Shown here: one piece after another, positions 49,470 to 61,800 of the stretch
Numbering within the stretch: the stretch's first letter is position 1
How the letters are laid out: each line of letters opens with the position of its first letter
Source of the DNA: Takakia lepidozioides
Taxonomy: Eukaryota > Streptophyta > Takakiopsida > Takakiales > Takakiaceae
Length of the DNA: 64,000 bases
Direction: 5' to 3'
Assembly: GCA_030704615.1 (NCBI GenBank)
Contig: CM060732.1
Coordinates: 43,693,053-43,757,052, forward strand
Position numbers and translations under genes: made by a program
The notes under the pieces: model-generated
Told to the model about the DNA's origin: nothing
The model's database searches: none
Seen by the model: only the letters and a program-made list of their open reading frames with translations

Positions 49470-50190
49470 ATGTCCAATCATTTTTGGACATCCCCCGGGG
49501 TTGCTGATGCACAAATCAGACAAACTCTGAAATTTCGGTATGGTTAATACATGGGCAATCAACGTCGTAACTTGTTCTTGCCATTATTATACCCTAATAA
49601 ACACTGCATGTTGTGTTCTGCCCAAAATTCCCAAATAGACACATAGCAACACTTATTTCTCCACTGCAACTACTCCACAATTCATGGGCTTCAGGTAACT
49701 AGACATAACCAAGGGTTAGACAACTCACAAAATTCTCACTTCACATCCAAAAATCGAGATGGTTTAACCTCATCAATGCAGTCACGTCCCAAGGTTGTCC
49801 ACCGAACCCCCATGGCTACTACTGTGTGTATGTTCCCATGGACACTCATGCCTTTGCCCGGCAAGGCTATGCCCAAATATTTTGCTAGTTCAAGGACTTC
49901 ATGTATTGGCATTAATGCCGCCGACGTAACCGTTTCTATTTCTTAAAATGCATTTTTTGGAATTCACATTCTGCCATGACACCGTCATTGAGGCTGGAAC
50001 ACGACACCTCTGACCGTCATCTCCGCGGGTGTTAGGGTGGTGCTCTACCCATAATATCCAAGGTTTGAAAGATAATCTCAACCTACCACCCAAATACACT
50101 AGTTACGCCTCTACTACGTACTAACTACTTCAAAGCTATTACATTGCTCACATCCCTAATCCTCAATAAACGTAAGATTGAAAGTGGCTA
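49470..50190 (+). pseudogene. CCHC finger and possible restriction-like endonuclease
   Basis: SNHFWTSPGVADAQIRQTLK and FRYGQYMGNQRRNLFLP lead into CMLCSAQNSQIDT, a stop, then QHLFLHCN: a C-x2-C ... H-x4-H-C-type finger like zf-RVT. About 60 codons on, CLCPARLCPNILLVQGL and then MHFLEFTFCHDTVIEA could be a degenerate PD ... E-x-K type nuclease core (PN instead of PD). A last piece reads YFKAITLLTSLILNKRKIES before a TAG at about 50188-50190. The finger is fairly clear; the nuclease is a hypothesis. Confidence 0.5.
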
Positions 50191-50884
50191 GTCACGGTGT
50201 GACAGGTTACGGTGCGGATAGAGCCCATCCCTGAAAGAGGGTAGTACCCGCAAGGGGAAAAGACTTTTATTGACGCTAGCTTCAATTGGCGTCGTATATA
50301 TATATATACACACACATACATACAAAAAATGTTGTTCTAATATTGGATTTTGTTCATGCGAGTCGAGGTGCTCACATCACACTTTAACAATGTTCAATAA
50401 TTAAAGAGGTTAATCATGAATTGTCAGCTTCAATAACAAAACCATTGTTCATAGAGTTCACATTCAATTCTTGAAATGGAATTGGAATGATTTATTTCAA
50501 TAGTTGAAATGACCCATTTAATTAATTAATTATAAATATTGTGGCCTGATGGTTTTTTTTTGGGTAGAAAGTGTTGAAATCCACAAATTTGGGTTTTTAA
50601 GAAAATAATAATTTCCAAACAATATCTACAAATTGCTAGAAGTTGAAAACCAAACCAAGTTGGCTCTAACTAGTGGCGAGATCCAAATTGGATGAGTCTC
50701 TTCAACAACAAACTGTTTCAAAACTCTACCTACCAGGGTTTCTAAAATAAAGAAACCCACACAACATTGATTAGTACAATCAATGCAAAATATAAGTTGA
50801 CCAAAGCATATCTATAAACCATCTAGAAAAAACAGGGACAAATTGGATTGTAATTGCACAACCCCTACACATCTATGTTATGCA

Positions 50885-51525
50885 TATTAACTGAGATATT
50901 TCATCTAAATTTATATGGTGTAAGGTTTCTAACTACAATAGGTATGTGTACCAACTATTAGATTGCAAAAACGATCATATGGACTTTTAAAGTTGATTAC
51001 TATGGACTGCAAATGTTACGACATAAAATCTTATGAACATCATCTACACTCATGTATAATGGCACAAAGGAAAACATACTAGAGGTGCCCATTTTAAAAC
51101 CAATCCAAATCCACTTTTATATGGACTAGTTACCTTAGGAATTGAGAGCTATGGGCTATTTTACACCTAAAAACATGTTGATTCGCACTAGTCCATATCA
51201 TCTTGTGTTTTGGGTTTTTGGGATATCTCTTTACTAAAGACATACAAACCTAGTATAAATGGTCGGGTGGTATATGGATAAACGGTTGTAAACTCTAAGT
51301 TTTGACATCTAAATATTTTTTCAAATTAAAGATTAAAATATCAGGTTAACAATGTCTTCAATATTTGGGGAAAGTTGAAACTCTTTACTGAAAATGTTAC
51401 TTGTACTACCATCTTTTTTTTTTTAAATAAATTAAAAAATAGGACTATTTTTTTTTTTTTTTTTTATGGACTTCCAATGGACTCAACATCTGCCGCTTTT
51501 GGTTCACCTATTCGTGCATCTGCCC
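50885..51525. mobile_element. Family A element copy 3, left end missing
   Basis: It aligns with 19620-20281 nearly throughout, from ATATTTCATCTAAATTTATA to the right terminus GGTTCACCTATTCGTGCATCTGCCC. The first roughly 100 bases and left terminal repeat are absent. A poly-T run at about 51450-51466 has expanded. With one end lost, no target duplication can be expected. Confidence 0.85.
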
Positions 51526-51927
51526 CCTCGTACCACCTCTGCACACTCTAGAAATTTCCAAATTATGCTATCACCACCAAGTGACTCTCACATGCAGTAG
51601 TCATTTCTCTTCTACATCCAATAGCCGTCTAGGCCGACATGCAATGGCCGTGTAGGGCCTACATGCAATTTGTGGGGCCCCCCCGCATGCTGGGACCACT
51701 TAAAATCAGACATCATATACATGTTTCATGGGGTTTGGCTAATTTTACTTTTGAAAGTATTGGAGGTACATATTAGCTTCATCATGGAATGTCCATAAGT
51801 CGATGTTCATGTGGTCAACCTTTCCTCTTCTCCTGTGCTTACTAAACTAGTAATTAGCAATTGAGCCATTTCTACTAACTCCATAACATAGAGATGCAAG
51901 TAACAAACCGTCTCTCTGGGACCTAAC

Positions 51928-52345
51928 TAAGAATATCTCCATCATCCACACTAAATAGCCCAACAACAGTAAAGTACGGATAGTGGGGAAAAGACAAAAG
52001 ACATCCCCTTTGGTGGGCCTACACTTCGAATTTTCTGCAAGCCCCGCCAAAAAACCTTCATGGAACCCGGTACGCATTGTTGGAGTGTGGGCTCCACCAA
52101 ATTCTAGCGACCATGGTGTCAGGGATATCGGCATCCAACACGTAAAATAACATGTGCAACACAGCTAGTGACAAACACGTGGCATCTGTCCAAGGAGCAA
52201 TGTTATGCAAGGGACAATTTAATGGGGACGGGTGGGCCAAAACTATGGTGATCTGATATTTGTCCATTCGAGGGACCCGCCAAGTGGGCTGCCACAACCT
52301 CAAATTGCGGGGCACATTTAGAGGCCACCGTTGGAGATGCTCTTA
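51928..52345. mobile_element. MITE-like element with TAAGAgcATCTCCA ends
   Basis: The left end TAAGAATATCTCCA and the right end TGGAGATGCTCTTA are imperfect inverted repeats of the TAAGAGCATCTCCA type frequent in plant hAT/Mutator MITEs. The interior, about 390 bases, is non-coding and GC-moderate. No target duplication was recognised. The open frames inside look incidental. Confidence 0.5.
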
Positions 52346-54609
52346 AGGGCATGACCAGCAGAGTCTCATGAAACATGCACAAAACCGTCAACTGAGGGGG
52401 TCTTTTGCTGATCAGACAATAATGTGGCCAACTTGCCATTTGCCCCAGCAGCAACTTGCGGACGCACGCCATCTGGCACGGTTATCGGTAGTAGCTTCAC
52501 TTCCACCATAGCCTGGAAATGCCACTTGCACTCTTTTCCAGGCAGAGGCGAGGAGGGACTGCCACGTGGGCTCTTCCCCATGTAGAGGCGAGAAGGGACT
52601 GCCAGTCCATCGGACAACCTAACCGTTGCCCTAAGATAATGTGCGACTATCAGGGTCAGCAATCAGGGTCAGCAAATGAGCAGTAGATGCAGCAGGAAAG
52701 AGGATAAATTTAAGCGGGGACGGGGGCTTAAAGAGCCTCGCGGTGCTGGTGCTCATAGGTCAAATCTACCATCTCATGTGACTGCCCCTGCAACATCGAG
52801 GAACAAGTTCATAGAGCCAAGTTCCATGGGCACTCCAATCACACTCCCAATCACCCTCCCAAGGAATCGCCTCAAGAAAAGCAATGCCTTCCAAAACATG
52901 AAAGGGTGGTTTCATGGAGACCCTTACAATCGCCTCTCTTGAAAATGTGTCAGCTTTTTGATTGCCCTTCTTTACAACAACAATCTTCCATGAGGCTATG
53001 GGCCAATACCGGGAAAAACCCCAAACTATTATGATATGGGCCCGCAAAACTCGCCCGTATCTTCGTGAAGGGATGTGTTTTCTGCAATCCAACGGAAATG
53101 ATTATGTAGGGGTCCCCTCAAGAATACCATATTTAGACCAATGGGGTTGCTTTAAACCTGGGGGTGGTTTAATGGGGGTGCTTCGATCTTATGAGATTAA
53201 TTAATTTGTATATTGTTCCGAACTCCTATAAGAAAATGACTCATTTTTCGGCGTCTATTAGGTCTTAAATCATTTCTCTTCCTCAAATATACCATTCGAT
53301 CATTGGTGGAATTTATTATGGGTGAGCGTGCAAATAACAGATATTGTCATGTTGACATTAAATTAACTTAAAAGAAAACAATTTTTTGGAATCTCTTATG
53401 CTATGTGTGGATTTTGCAGATAATTACTTTTTTCCCCCTTTATCCAACATGTTTTTGGACTAACACCTGGCTTAGTATAGCGAGGCTTAATCAAATATCA
53501 TTTTAAATCAATTATTGGGTCATTTAATAGTTGCATTAATCTCAAGCATCATTACAACAATTTTTTAAACACAACTTTCCTTAGATAGATTTGATCACCC
53601 AGTGAATGCAACTACCATTGATTTGCCAACTTCCAAATCAAAAATACTAAGACCTCTAAGGTTATTCAAACCTAGCTCTAATATCAAAGAGTGAAGCAAT
53701 GTATTGACAACAGTGTTTTTCTTTCTGGCGAAAAATCGCCAGATTTTGACCTGGAAACTTGGTCAGCTACTTGTACAAAGGAATTATGGGGGGGTAAAAT
53801 CAGAGATTTTCGCCAAAAAGCACCAGGAGATAAATTTCAAGAGCCTAATCTTTCCGAGGTGGACCAATGAAAACATGACACCTGGAATATTGCCACTTTT
53901 CTAGTTTTGTCAGCTCGCCACATGGGCATTGCGTGGAATTCACAGGTGGCCCCACCAGCGATATTGGAAATATGAGAAAAAAAACACTGATTGACAAGGA
54001 AGATAAGAGATAGAGATAATACGAGGTTTACAAGTGAGACCATCATTGTGCCCTAAGTCAAGTGACCAAGGGAACTATGTATTTCATCTTGTGCATTAAG
54101 AGATGGGGGTTAAAAAAGATAGCTTTCTTTGCAACTACATCATACTAAAACAATATTAAGGAAACCACCACTGTTGGACCGGTATATAGGTCCAACCCGG
54201 ATAGGTAAGATCATACCCGGCTAATTGTATACAAAGCTAGTAGAATGCATAAATAAAAAAAGCTACCTTTGGAGAGATAAGAAGCTAGCTTAATTCTGAT
54301 TACACACACGGCGGTAGGTCCGTTATTTCAGCCGAATTTTGTGTTACAAGGTATGCCTTTACATCTCTACCCAAATCATCAGATAACTGATCAAGAGGTT
54401 TTTCACCCCGAAAGCCCCTCCCAGGCCAACGTCCAAGTAGGTAGGGTGGCCAATACCCGGGCAATACCATACTATGGGCAATATATACCTCGCTCCATAT
54501 TGTAGTATATACCATACCCGTCTGGTATTTTGATGGACAAGATTGATATTGATACCAATATTGCTGCTGTGTGAGCCTCCAAAGGGCACAATAGGTGAAT
54601 GTGTGGAGT
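52346..54609. other. Non-genic interval
   Basis: A short local repeat AGAGGCGAGgAGGGACTGCCA occurs twice at about 52544-52603, and AGGGTCAGCAATC / AGGGTCAGCAAAT occurs side by side at about 52652-52676. The rest is AT-rich sequence with no recognised gene. CCGGGTATGATC-type phrases near 54205 and 54455 are weak repeats. Confidence 0.4.
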
Positions 54610-54860
54610 TACAACCAAGTTGTAACCCAGTGGTCATGGGCACATACCACCTCGGAAGTGGTTGTGGGTTCAATCCACCAATTGGTGTCACAAAAGGTGT
54701 CCACCTTCCTAGCAGAAGGCAACAAAGGTGTCCACCCCATGAATGACGTCTCTGTCAACCCCATGAGGGTAGGATACGCGGGTAGGGATTGCGTCCTCTT
54801 TAGCCTACGAACTAGACAACTTTTCCCTCGTTGGAACAAAGTTTCGACCTTCATGGATTC
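54610..54860 (+). mobile_element. SINE with pol III A and B boxes
   Basis: A-box-like TAACCCAGTGGTCA (about 54622) and B-box GTTCAATCC (about 54668) are spaced as in a tRNA-derived promoter. The body continues through GACGTCTCTGTCAACCC and TTGGAACAAAGTTTCGACC. Ends and target duplication were not resolved. It is related in layout, but not visibly in body sequence, to the SINE at 55737. Confidence 0.6.
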
Positions 54861-55736
54861 CCGTAGCTCCTCGTGAGCCCTCTGGTAGGTACACGACCAC
54901 CTGGTCTTCTCTTTGCGCAACTTCTATATGTTGCCGTTGCGTTCGCCAGAAGAGGTCATTATCATACTTAGGGGCCTTGGGCAGGTGGCAGCGCGGCTCC
55001 ATAGCTGCTCGTATTTCACCTCCATTAGGCAGTAGAACCGTAGAACGTAATGTTATATGCACTCTGTACTAGCATTCTTTCAGCAGCACTGCGGTATGTA
55101 CCAACTTGGACATGGCATAGAACCTTGGAACCACAGGGGGTTTGTCACAAAGACAAGCCTCCAATAGCAATGGGCTCTCTTGCTTTGGCAAAACATAAGG
55201 GAGGGGTGAGAGTAAGGGGCATGACTCAACACAACACACCAATTAGAGCCTTGACACGGTGTAAGTGCCTTTGACCTCATTTTCTCCGTTGATTTGAACA
55301 TGATGCACAGTCTCTGAGGAAAAGCCAATACATAAGAGAGCAAAATGAAACTTGTTATTGTAGGCCCTTTCCATTCTTCTTGTTTTTCTCTTGTATCTTC
55401 TCTTTCATCTAAGTTTTGTTGGTGAGTCTTTCATCTAATCTTATTTCGGGTTGTGAATTTACGTCAACATTTTGACATCTGTTTTTTAATTTATTATCAT
55501 AAATGTTCCAGAGCCGTGACTACTGCCAGTCAATTACATGTCAGATATGTACCCCAAGTAACAAAATTACATATTAAGAAAATTAAGATTAGTAGCAGGA
55601 CTGAGCCTCTACATATTTTGTTGTATTTCTTTTTTATTGGCTCCTTTTTATTTTAAAGAGGAGACCACGCATCAGTGTCAAAAATCGGTAAGTCTGTGTT
55701 GTGGGCCTTTCCCAAGTGTCACTTCCTCTCCTTTGC

Positions 55737-55921
55737 GCATTTGAGCAGGTAGCCCAATGGTTGTGTGTTTGTGCCTTGCCTGTGTATGACCTAGGTGGTC
55801 CTGGGTTCAATCCTTCAACATGTTCCTTCAGACCGTCCATTGGGCCCTCGATGGCCTGTGTGTGGAGCAGTAGGCTCTGTAAATTCATTGGACATTAAAT
55901 TTTTTTTTTTATCTTATCTTA
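55737..55921 (+). mobile_element. SINE with target-site duplication
   Basis: A-box TAGCCCAATGG and B-box GTTCAATCC are present, followed by a short body and a T-rich tail ending (TCTTA)n. An 8-base direct repeat TCCTTTGC flanks it (55729-55736 and 55922-55929). No other gene is nearby. Confidence 0.75.
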
Positions 55922-55929
55922 TCCTTTGC

Positions 55930-58869
55930 TGAAAACTACTTCCATGATGTGACTTCTCCAAATAACACCTCCCCAGGGTAACATTTTTGATATTGAACAA
56001 CTTATGAGAAATAAGTGGATGATTTTTGAAGTTTAGTATGGATGGAAGTAGATTCCACTATTCACAAAGAGGAGCCATACGCGACTAGCCGCTTGTTTGT
56101 AATGAGGACAGTTAAAAAAATCAAATTGTTTGCAAGGAAAATCCTAGCTCACTAGTATACTAGTAGTAGTCCAGTCAAATTATTTATAATAGATTATAAT
56201 GACCATTTATTGTCTTTTACGCGATGACATACAGAGCGAAGACAACATTCATCCATGCGATGCGGCAACGAGGCTCTGCCGCCACGTGGCCACTGTGGCG
56301 GGGCCTGCCGGATCCCGCGCCCACGTGTGCCGAGACCTTCACGACTTTTCAGGCGGCGGTGCGTCATCCATCCACTGAAATAAGAGTTCATCCCAGTATG
56401 CAGGTATTAATCCATCCACCGTAACGTCATGCATCCTGAGCGGCTGCCACAAGCCGCTGGTTGGGTGGGTGATGGATGAAAGTTATTGCGGTGCCTGAAA
56501 TACCGGCACGAAATACGGCGGTTAGGTGGACGGGAATGGATGAATGAAAGGTGGTGGGGGTCAACGTGGGGTACGCATCCATCCACCTAAACAGCACGGC
56601 TGCATGTCATCGCCAACAGCCGAGTCGCACTGACACGCCGGTCTGCAGGTATTCATGGCCGCAGTGGATCGATCCAGGGAATCCGAGGATCCATGGCCCC
56701 CTCCTGCTCGCATTCATGGATTCCTCACCTTCATCAATTCTCAAGTACGTAGCCGAGCAGGGAGTGCTCAGTAGTTTCCTTTGTCAACAGGTAAAGTTGT
56801 TTAAGGTCAGTGACAGGTATCGGTAAGGCGTCCGAGATCCCTCATCACAGGCTTGTGATTGCTGGAGCATGGAGTTTTTAGTGCTCAGTAGTTTCTTTCG
56901 TCAACAGGTATCGGTAGGTGTCCGAGATCCCTCATCACAGGCCGATCCGAACTAGGGTTGTAGTTTATGCTCTGGCTTGTGATTGCTGGAGCATGGAGTT
57001 TTTTATGCCTGCCAGTGCTCAGTAGTTTCTTTCGTCAACAGGTATCGGTAGGTGTCCGAGATCCCTCATCACAGGCCGATCCGAACTAGGGTTTTAGTTA
57101 TGCTCTGCCTTGTGATTGCTAGTGCTGGACTCCGCCAGGAACGCAGGAGATAAGTTGCTTTGATTGCTGGGATGGTGGCAGCTTTGGCGATATTTATCTT
57201 GTAGAAAGATCCTGATTCCTGATGCTCCGTATATAGGAGGCGTGCCTATTCATTGAAGCGCTGAGCAATCCGGGTATCTTGGGTGGGTTGTAACACCAAT
57301 GCTCTGGCCTGTACGATGTCATTAGTGGCCTATGGACGTGTCTTGCAGTTTCACCGCAGGATAATGAGGGTATCAACGTGTCGTGGGGAGTCGTCAGATT
57401 TGAACAGAACTACGACGTACGTTTTCTCAGAAAGTGAGCAAAAACACTAGCCTTAAGGGCTGGAGCCTTCTCTCCCGCAAAGAGTCAGTACTGACTTTCA
57501 GTCTCACAGATGCAGGTCACACATTCGCAGAGATGTGCTCGCCAAAGATTGACTTTACGGTTTCATCAGAAGAAATCAATCGGCCGCCCTTTTTACATCT
57601 CTAAATCAAGGCCCCAGCGCCGGTGTCTCTAGCTAGCTGCTATGACATAAATGCGTGTTCTGTTGTGCCATGTGCAAGTGATATCCTCTCCAACAGAAGC
57701 TGGATGATTTCATTCAATTTCTTTCTCGTATTTTCTATTGATCTCTTCTCTTTCTCTAGTCTTTTGAACTGATTGCCGCTTATTCTATCCTTCAGGTGCT
57801 TCCTAAGCGGGTTCATTGTCCAGATCGTCGATGCTCATCACCGAAGATTTGAGCTTTTCTTAAGTCCTTTGAGATTGAGGTCGAACCTGACCATTAAAAC
57901 GGTAGATCCTACTGACCACCAAATGACAACAAACAAACATGCTACTGTTCTATTGCAAGTCCTCCATTGCCCTCTCCAATATCTACAGTGCTGTGGGCGT
58001 GTCTTGCTTTGGCAAACACGCGCTCGGAACAGTCGTCAGATCTGAACAGATTTCCTGTGTACCTTAACAAAACGCCCAAGTCAGAGGCCTGTCGTCTCCC
58101 GCACAAGTTAAATCCATTCACTCTCACGGATTCGCAGAGGCCGTAGGCCGAAAACTCCTCACAGATCTACACTCTAACACCATAATGTTTATGACATAAA
58201 CTATCGCGAATCAAGCATACACTAGTCTCCTCGAAAAACATGTTTCGTTTGCAATATTGAAACCCTCGTAAAGAGTTAGTAGCAATTACCTTATTACATC
58301 CACTCCATCAATCCGTGGAGGCATTTAGTGCCATGTCGAAGGACTGACAACCTGCAATGATGACAAGGATTTGAAATTGGCCTTGTGGACTGCGTTCAAC
58401 GTTGGGTTTTGGGAGAGGATCTAGAACACCCATGTCGGACTCCAACAACTTATGGCCCAAGGTGTCCCACTGGTGGTATATTTTCATGGTAAGGGATGGT
58501 GGTGGCGTACTTACTATACTACAGTTTGTACTCAACGGTGCCTCACCTTGTTTGTCGGGGAAACAGATTTCTCGGGTAACGGAATCCATTATTCAAGGGC
58601 AGAAAGAGCACACATCAATGAAACTTTAACCTCGGCAGATTGTAAATACAATAGAAACTGAGGGGGAATGCTCAATGAAAATAATTTTATATAAATCAAA
58701 TCGAGGCTGTCTTCCCTGGCGGTGAACTTTCTTCTACTAGATGCTTTTCCTCATTACTTCTTCCTAAAATGGGGAGCCATAGTCCTCTTGTTCCGAGAGA
58801 TTGATGTCCACCCAGTTCTTTTAACAGTAATTTATCTGTTTCGATGTACATTGAATTTGCTGTGGCTTG
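55930..58869. other. Non-genic interval with local duplications
   Basis: Besides the tandem units at 56690-57110, related phrases GTGTCTTGC ... GTCGTCAGATtTGAACAGA recur at about 57338-57410 and 57998-58050, and both are followed by a TTCGCAGAG phrase. 56220-56690 is GC-richer and repeats TCATCCATCCAC phrases. No gene is supported. Confidence 0.4.
56690..57110 (+). repeat. Three tandem units, inverted relative to 61385-61560
   Basis: The phrase GTGCTCAGTAGTTTC plus GTCAACAGGTATCGGTA and CCGAGATCCCTCATCACAGG occurs three times (from about 56766, 56881 and 57015). Units 2 and 3 also share GCCGATCCGAACTAGGGTT. The left part, with TTCATCAATTCTCAAGTACG, and the unit match the inverse of 61385-61560 in intron 1 of the stress protein gene. 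The array thus looks derived from that intron or from a shared source. Confidence 0.8.
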
Positions 58870-61800
58870 TCAGCCATGTTTTCTAACAATAAGAACGGGG
58901 CACTTGGCTTGGCGCACACAGTAGTCACTGACACTGCCCATGAAAGTTCTGCATTCAGGCAACCAAACAGGATCAGAATTGTCCATATCATCGTTCCAAC
59001 TATATCGAAGTAGTCTTGCACCTCACAACACCCAACAGATAGAACATACCTTTTAATACCACCATAGCCCCGGCTTCCCATCACCAACAAGTCCGCTTTT
59101 TCCTTCTCCACTCCTCCGCAAATAACATCCCTTGCGTCCCCAGTTTCCACCCTAGACACGGCTTGCACCTACATCTCCAAGAGTTCAACAGACAGCAGCA
59201 TTCAGGGATCCCGTCAATGAGGCCCCAACCCTTCAGTTTCCCATTCAGAAAATTGGAGCTTGACCCGCCTTTCTAGATATCTCGTGTCCTCTCTCTCTCA
59301 ATTTAACCTTGGGTAGAATATTTCAGGTGGAATAAAGGGATTTTTTCCTTCTCTTTGTGGATATGTTCTTTGTAACAACACTCAAGAACTGCCTGATCCC
59401 TTTGGCTCTTTCTCCATCCTTGAGGATACAGGACATTTGATGGCAAACTAATACATGATATCTTGTGCTAGATGTATACACCTTCTACTTGATCCGGTCA
59501 ATGTACATTGCTCTCTTGGCTGGTCTACTGTAGCCAATGCCTTCTATCAGCATTAGGAAACCTGAAAATGAAAGGCTTGAGGATTTTTTTCTCTCTCTTT
59601 CCTTGAATGTTGCTAAGATGTTTATAGACAACATTCAAGAATTGCCTGATCCCGTCATTCTGTTCAGATTTTTCTTGTCTAGAACAGAATGGGAAATTGG
59701 ATAATAGGATGACTCACTAGGGTGACTCATTAGGGTTCACCCTAGAGGTTTTAAACCTAAAGCTGCTGCCCTATATGGTTCATTTTGACCATGGAATCTG
59801 AAGTGAAGATGCAGGGGAAAACCGAAAAAACCTTCGACTTGATGGCCTCTTCGGAATACCTCTCTCTCTACATTGGTGACGATTCTTGGCTTGGCTCCAC
59901 AGGTAACCAGCTATCGGTGCATTTCATCACCGAGACCTACACTTATGGAGATGACTTTGAGATCCTGCACGTTGTCAAACCAACGTCTGCTAATTCCAAG
60001 TTCGGCTTCATTTATATTGTATCCGAGGACACTCGCTTGGGAACTTGGTCTTCCTTTTTGGGAATAGGTGCTTGTTGTCATGCTTACTTACATGGATTTG
60101 ATTAAGCTCTACTCTGATTCTATGAATACTTTTGCAAACCAAGACCTCTATGTGTCCCCTTGCTTGAGTACTTAGCTCTAGTAACACCTTCCTTTTGGGA
60201 ATGGGTGCTTACTGACACGTGACCACCCCCCCTCCCTCTGGAGCATGGGCTGAAATAGGTGCTACTGATGTCTGTACCTATGTGAATGGCGAAAGGACCT
60301 CCCTTACCTCTCCTCTCTTTGCTGGTATGATCTGTTGCAGGGATGACATCGACAACAAATGTGAAGGGTTTTAAGCCGGGGTCCACAGGGATCACTAACC
60401 TGTTGGTTGGTTGGTTGGCTGTGATGGATCCAAGTGATGCCACTTCACCTTCTTTTGTTGCAGGAAATGCTACTAAGGGCAAGAGACTAAGGGAGTGAGG
60501 CTTTTAGATCTCTCAAACCTCAAATCTGTTTGTATGTGTTGATTGTACACATACTACTGCTGTTTTTGCTCTGTTTGGTTGATGGATCTATGAGCTTGTA
60601 CCTACATGGATAGGAAATACATCTAAAGGAGACACTTGTGCTCTTCCTACTTCTACTGTCTGCCTACAATATGAAAGTGAGGAGGTAGATTTGTTTATGA
60701 GAAGGCCCTACCTACTGTGCATGTGATTGCCACTTAGCAGACCTTAAAACTGGTTTTCCAGCAAGGATATAATGTAAAGGGAGATATGGAGGCAGCAGAT
60801 TTGGGTAGAGACAGTTTGATGGTGCCTAAATTAGGCTGTCTGATGTCGTGAAATGAAGACAAACAAAGCACACAGTGTTTAGTGTTTCCTTGTCTAGCTT
60901 TGACATGCTATGTAACACTCTCTCTCAGCAGAAAGCAAATGCAATTCTATAAAGATCACATTCCTGAGAAATTTGCCAGTCCCTGCGACTATATGGGACT
61001 TGAGTTCACTCAAAACAGGCAATGAGAGGGGGGGAGAGAGAGGGCAGACTGCTAGGGAGCGTAAGAGAGTTTTGGACAAAGAAAAATGAGAAGGAGAACA
61101 TTAAACTCACATGGCATGCATTGCAAAGTTCCTTTGCTTTGGATAGGATATTCCTGCTCACGTTGTCCTGGTAATGGCGCAGGCTGTCCGTAACCTCGGG
61201 CGTCACAAATAATCCTGTTGACCATTCCATCATCCCTCCATTGTCAAGTTACATACAACCAAGTTTGAGCACACGAAGAGCACAAAAAGTCTCCACTACA
61301 AAGCTGGAACTCCAGCCACTATCCTTTCACAGACCATTTAACACAGCCCTCATTCCTCTACTCGGCGATCAGTTTCAGCGATTGGAATGATCATTCCCGC
61401 CTGGCCTGTGATGAGGGATCATCTCGGACACCTACCGATACCTGTTGACGAGAAAGAAACCACTGAGCGCTGGCAGGTATAAAAAACTCCATGCTCGGCT
61501 ACCGTACTTGAGAATTGATGAAGGTGAGGAATCAACGAGTGCGAGCAGGCATTCCCGTCAGCTCACAAAGGTAACTGGGAATGGTGAGGATGCTCAGCTG
61601 CACAATTTACTACACCCAATTCATGACATCGCCTGCCGGCAAGTACTCCAAAAGATGTACACATTATAGATCATTCTCGGAGAGATTGATCAAGAAAGAG
61701 CAGATGGACAGTAGCGGGAACAGAGCGCACCACCATCTTCATGCATTGAAGAAACATCAGAGAGAGAGAGAGAGACCAGTCTGCAAGCCGGGGCCCGCAG

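Larger units (their letters stand above)
46550..50320 (+). mobile_element. Composite non-LTR retroelement: RT thumb, PCIF1-like, RNase H, Zn finger, possible RLE
   Basis: A 5'-truncated, frameshifted retroelement can be followed for about 3.7 kb. It begins just after where the reverse transcriptase YADD box should be. In order: RT thumb and connection (to 47056), an unknown segment (47309-47875), a PCIF1-like segment (about 48270-48630), RNase H (48840-49240), a CCHC-type finger (about 49605-49675), and a PD-(D/E)xK-like segment (49850-50020). It ends near GTAAGATTGAAAGTGGCTAG with a short 3' UTR and a (TA)n/(CA)n tail at about 50296-50320. Finger plus restriction-like endonuclease at the C-terminus recalls R2- and Dualen-type elements. 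Confidence 0.7.
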
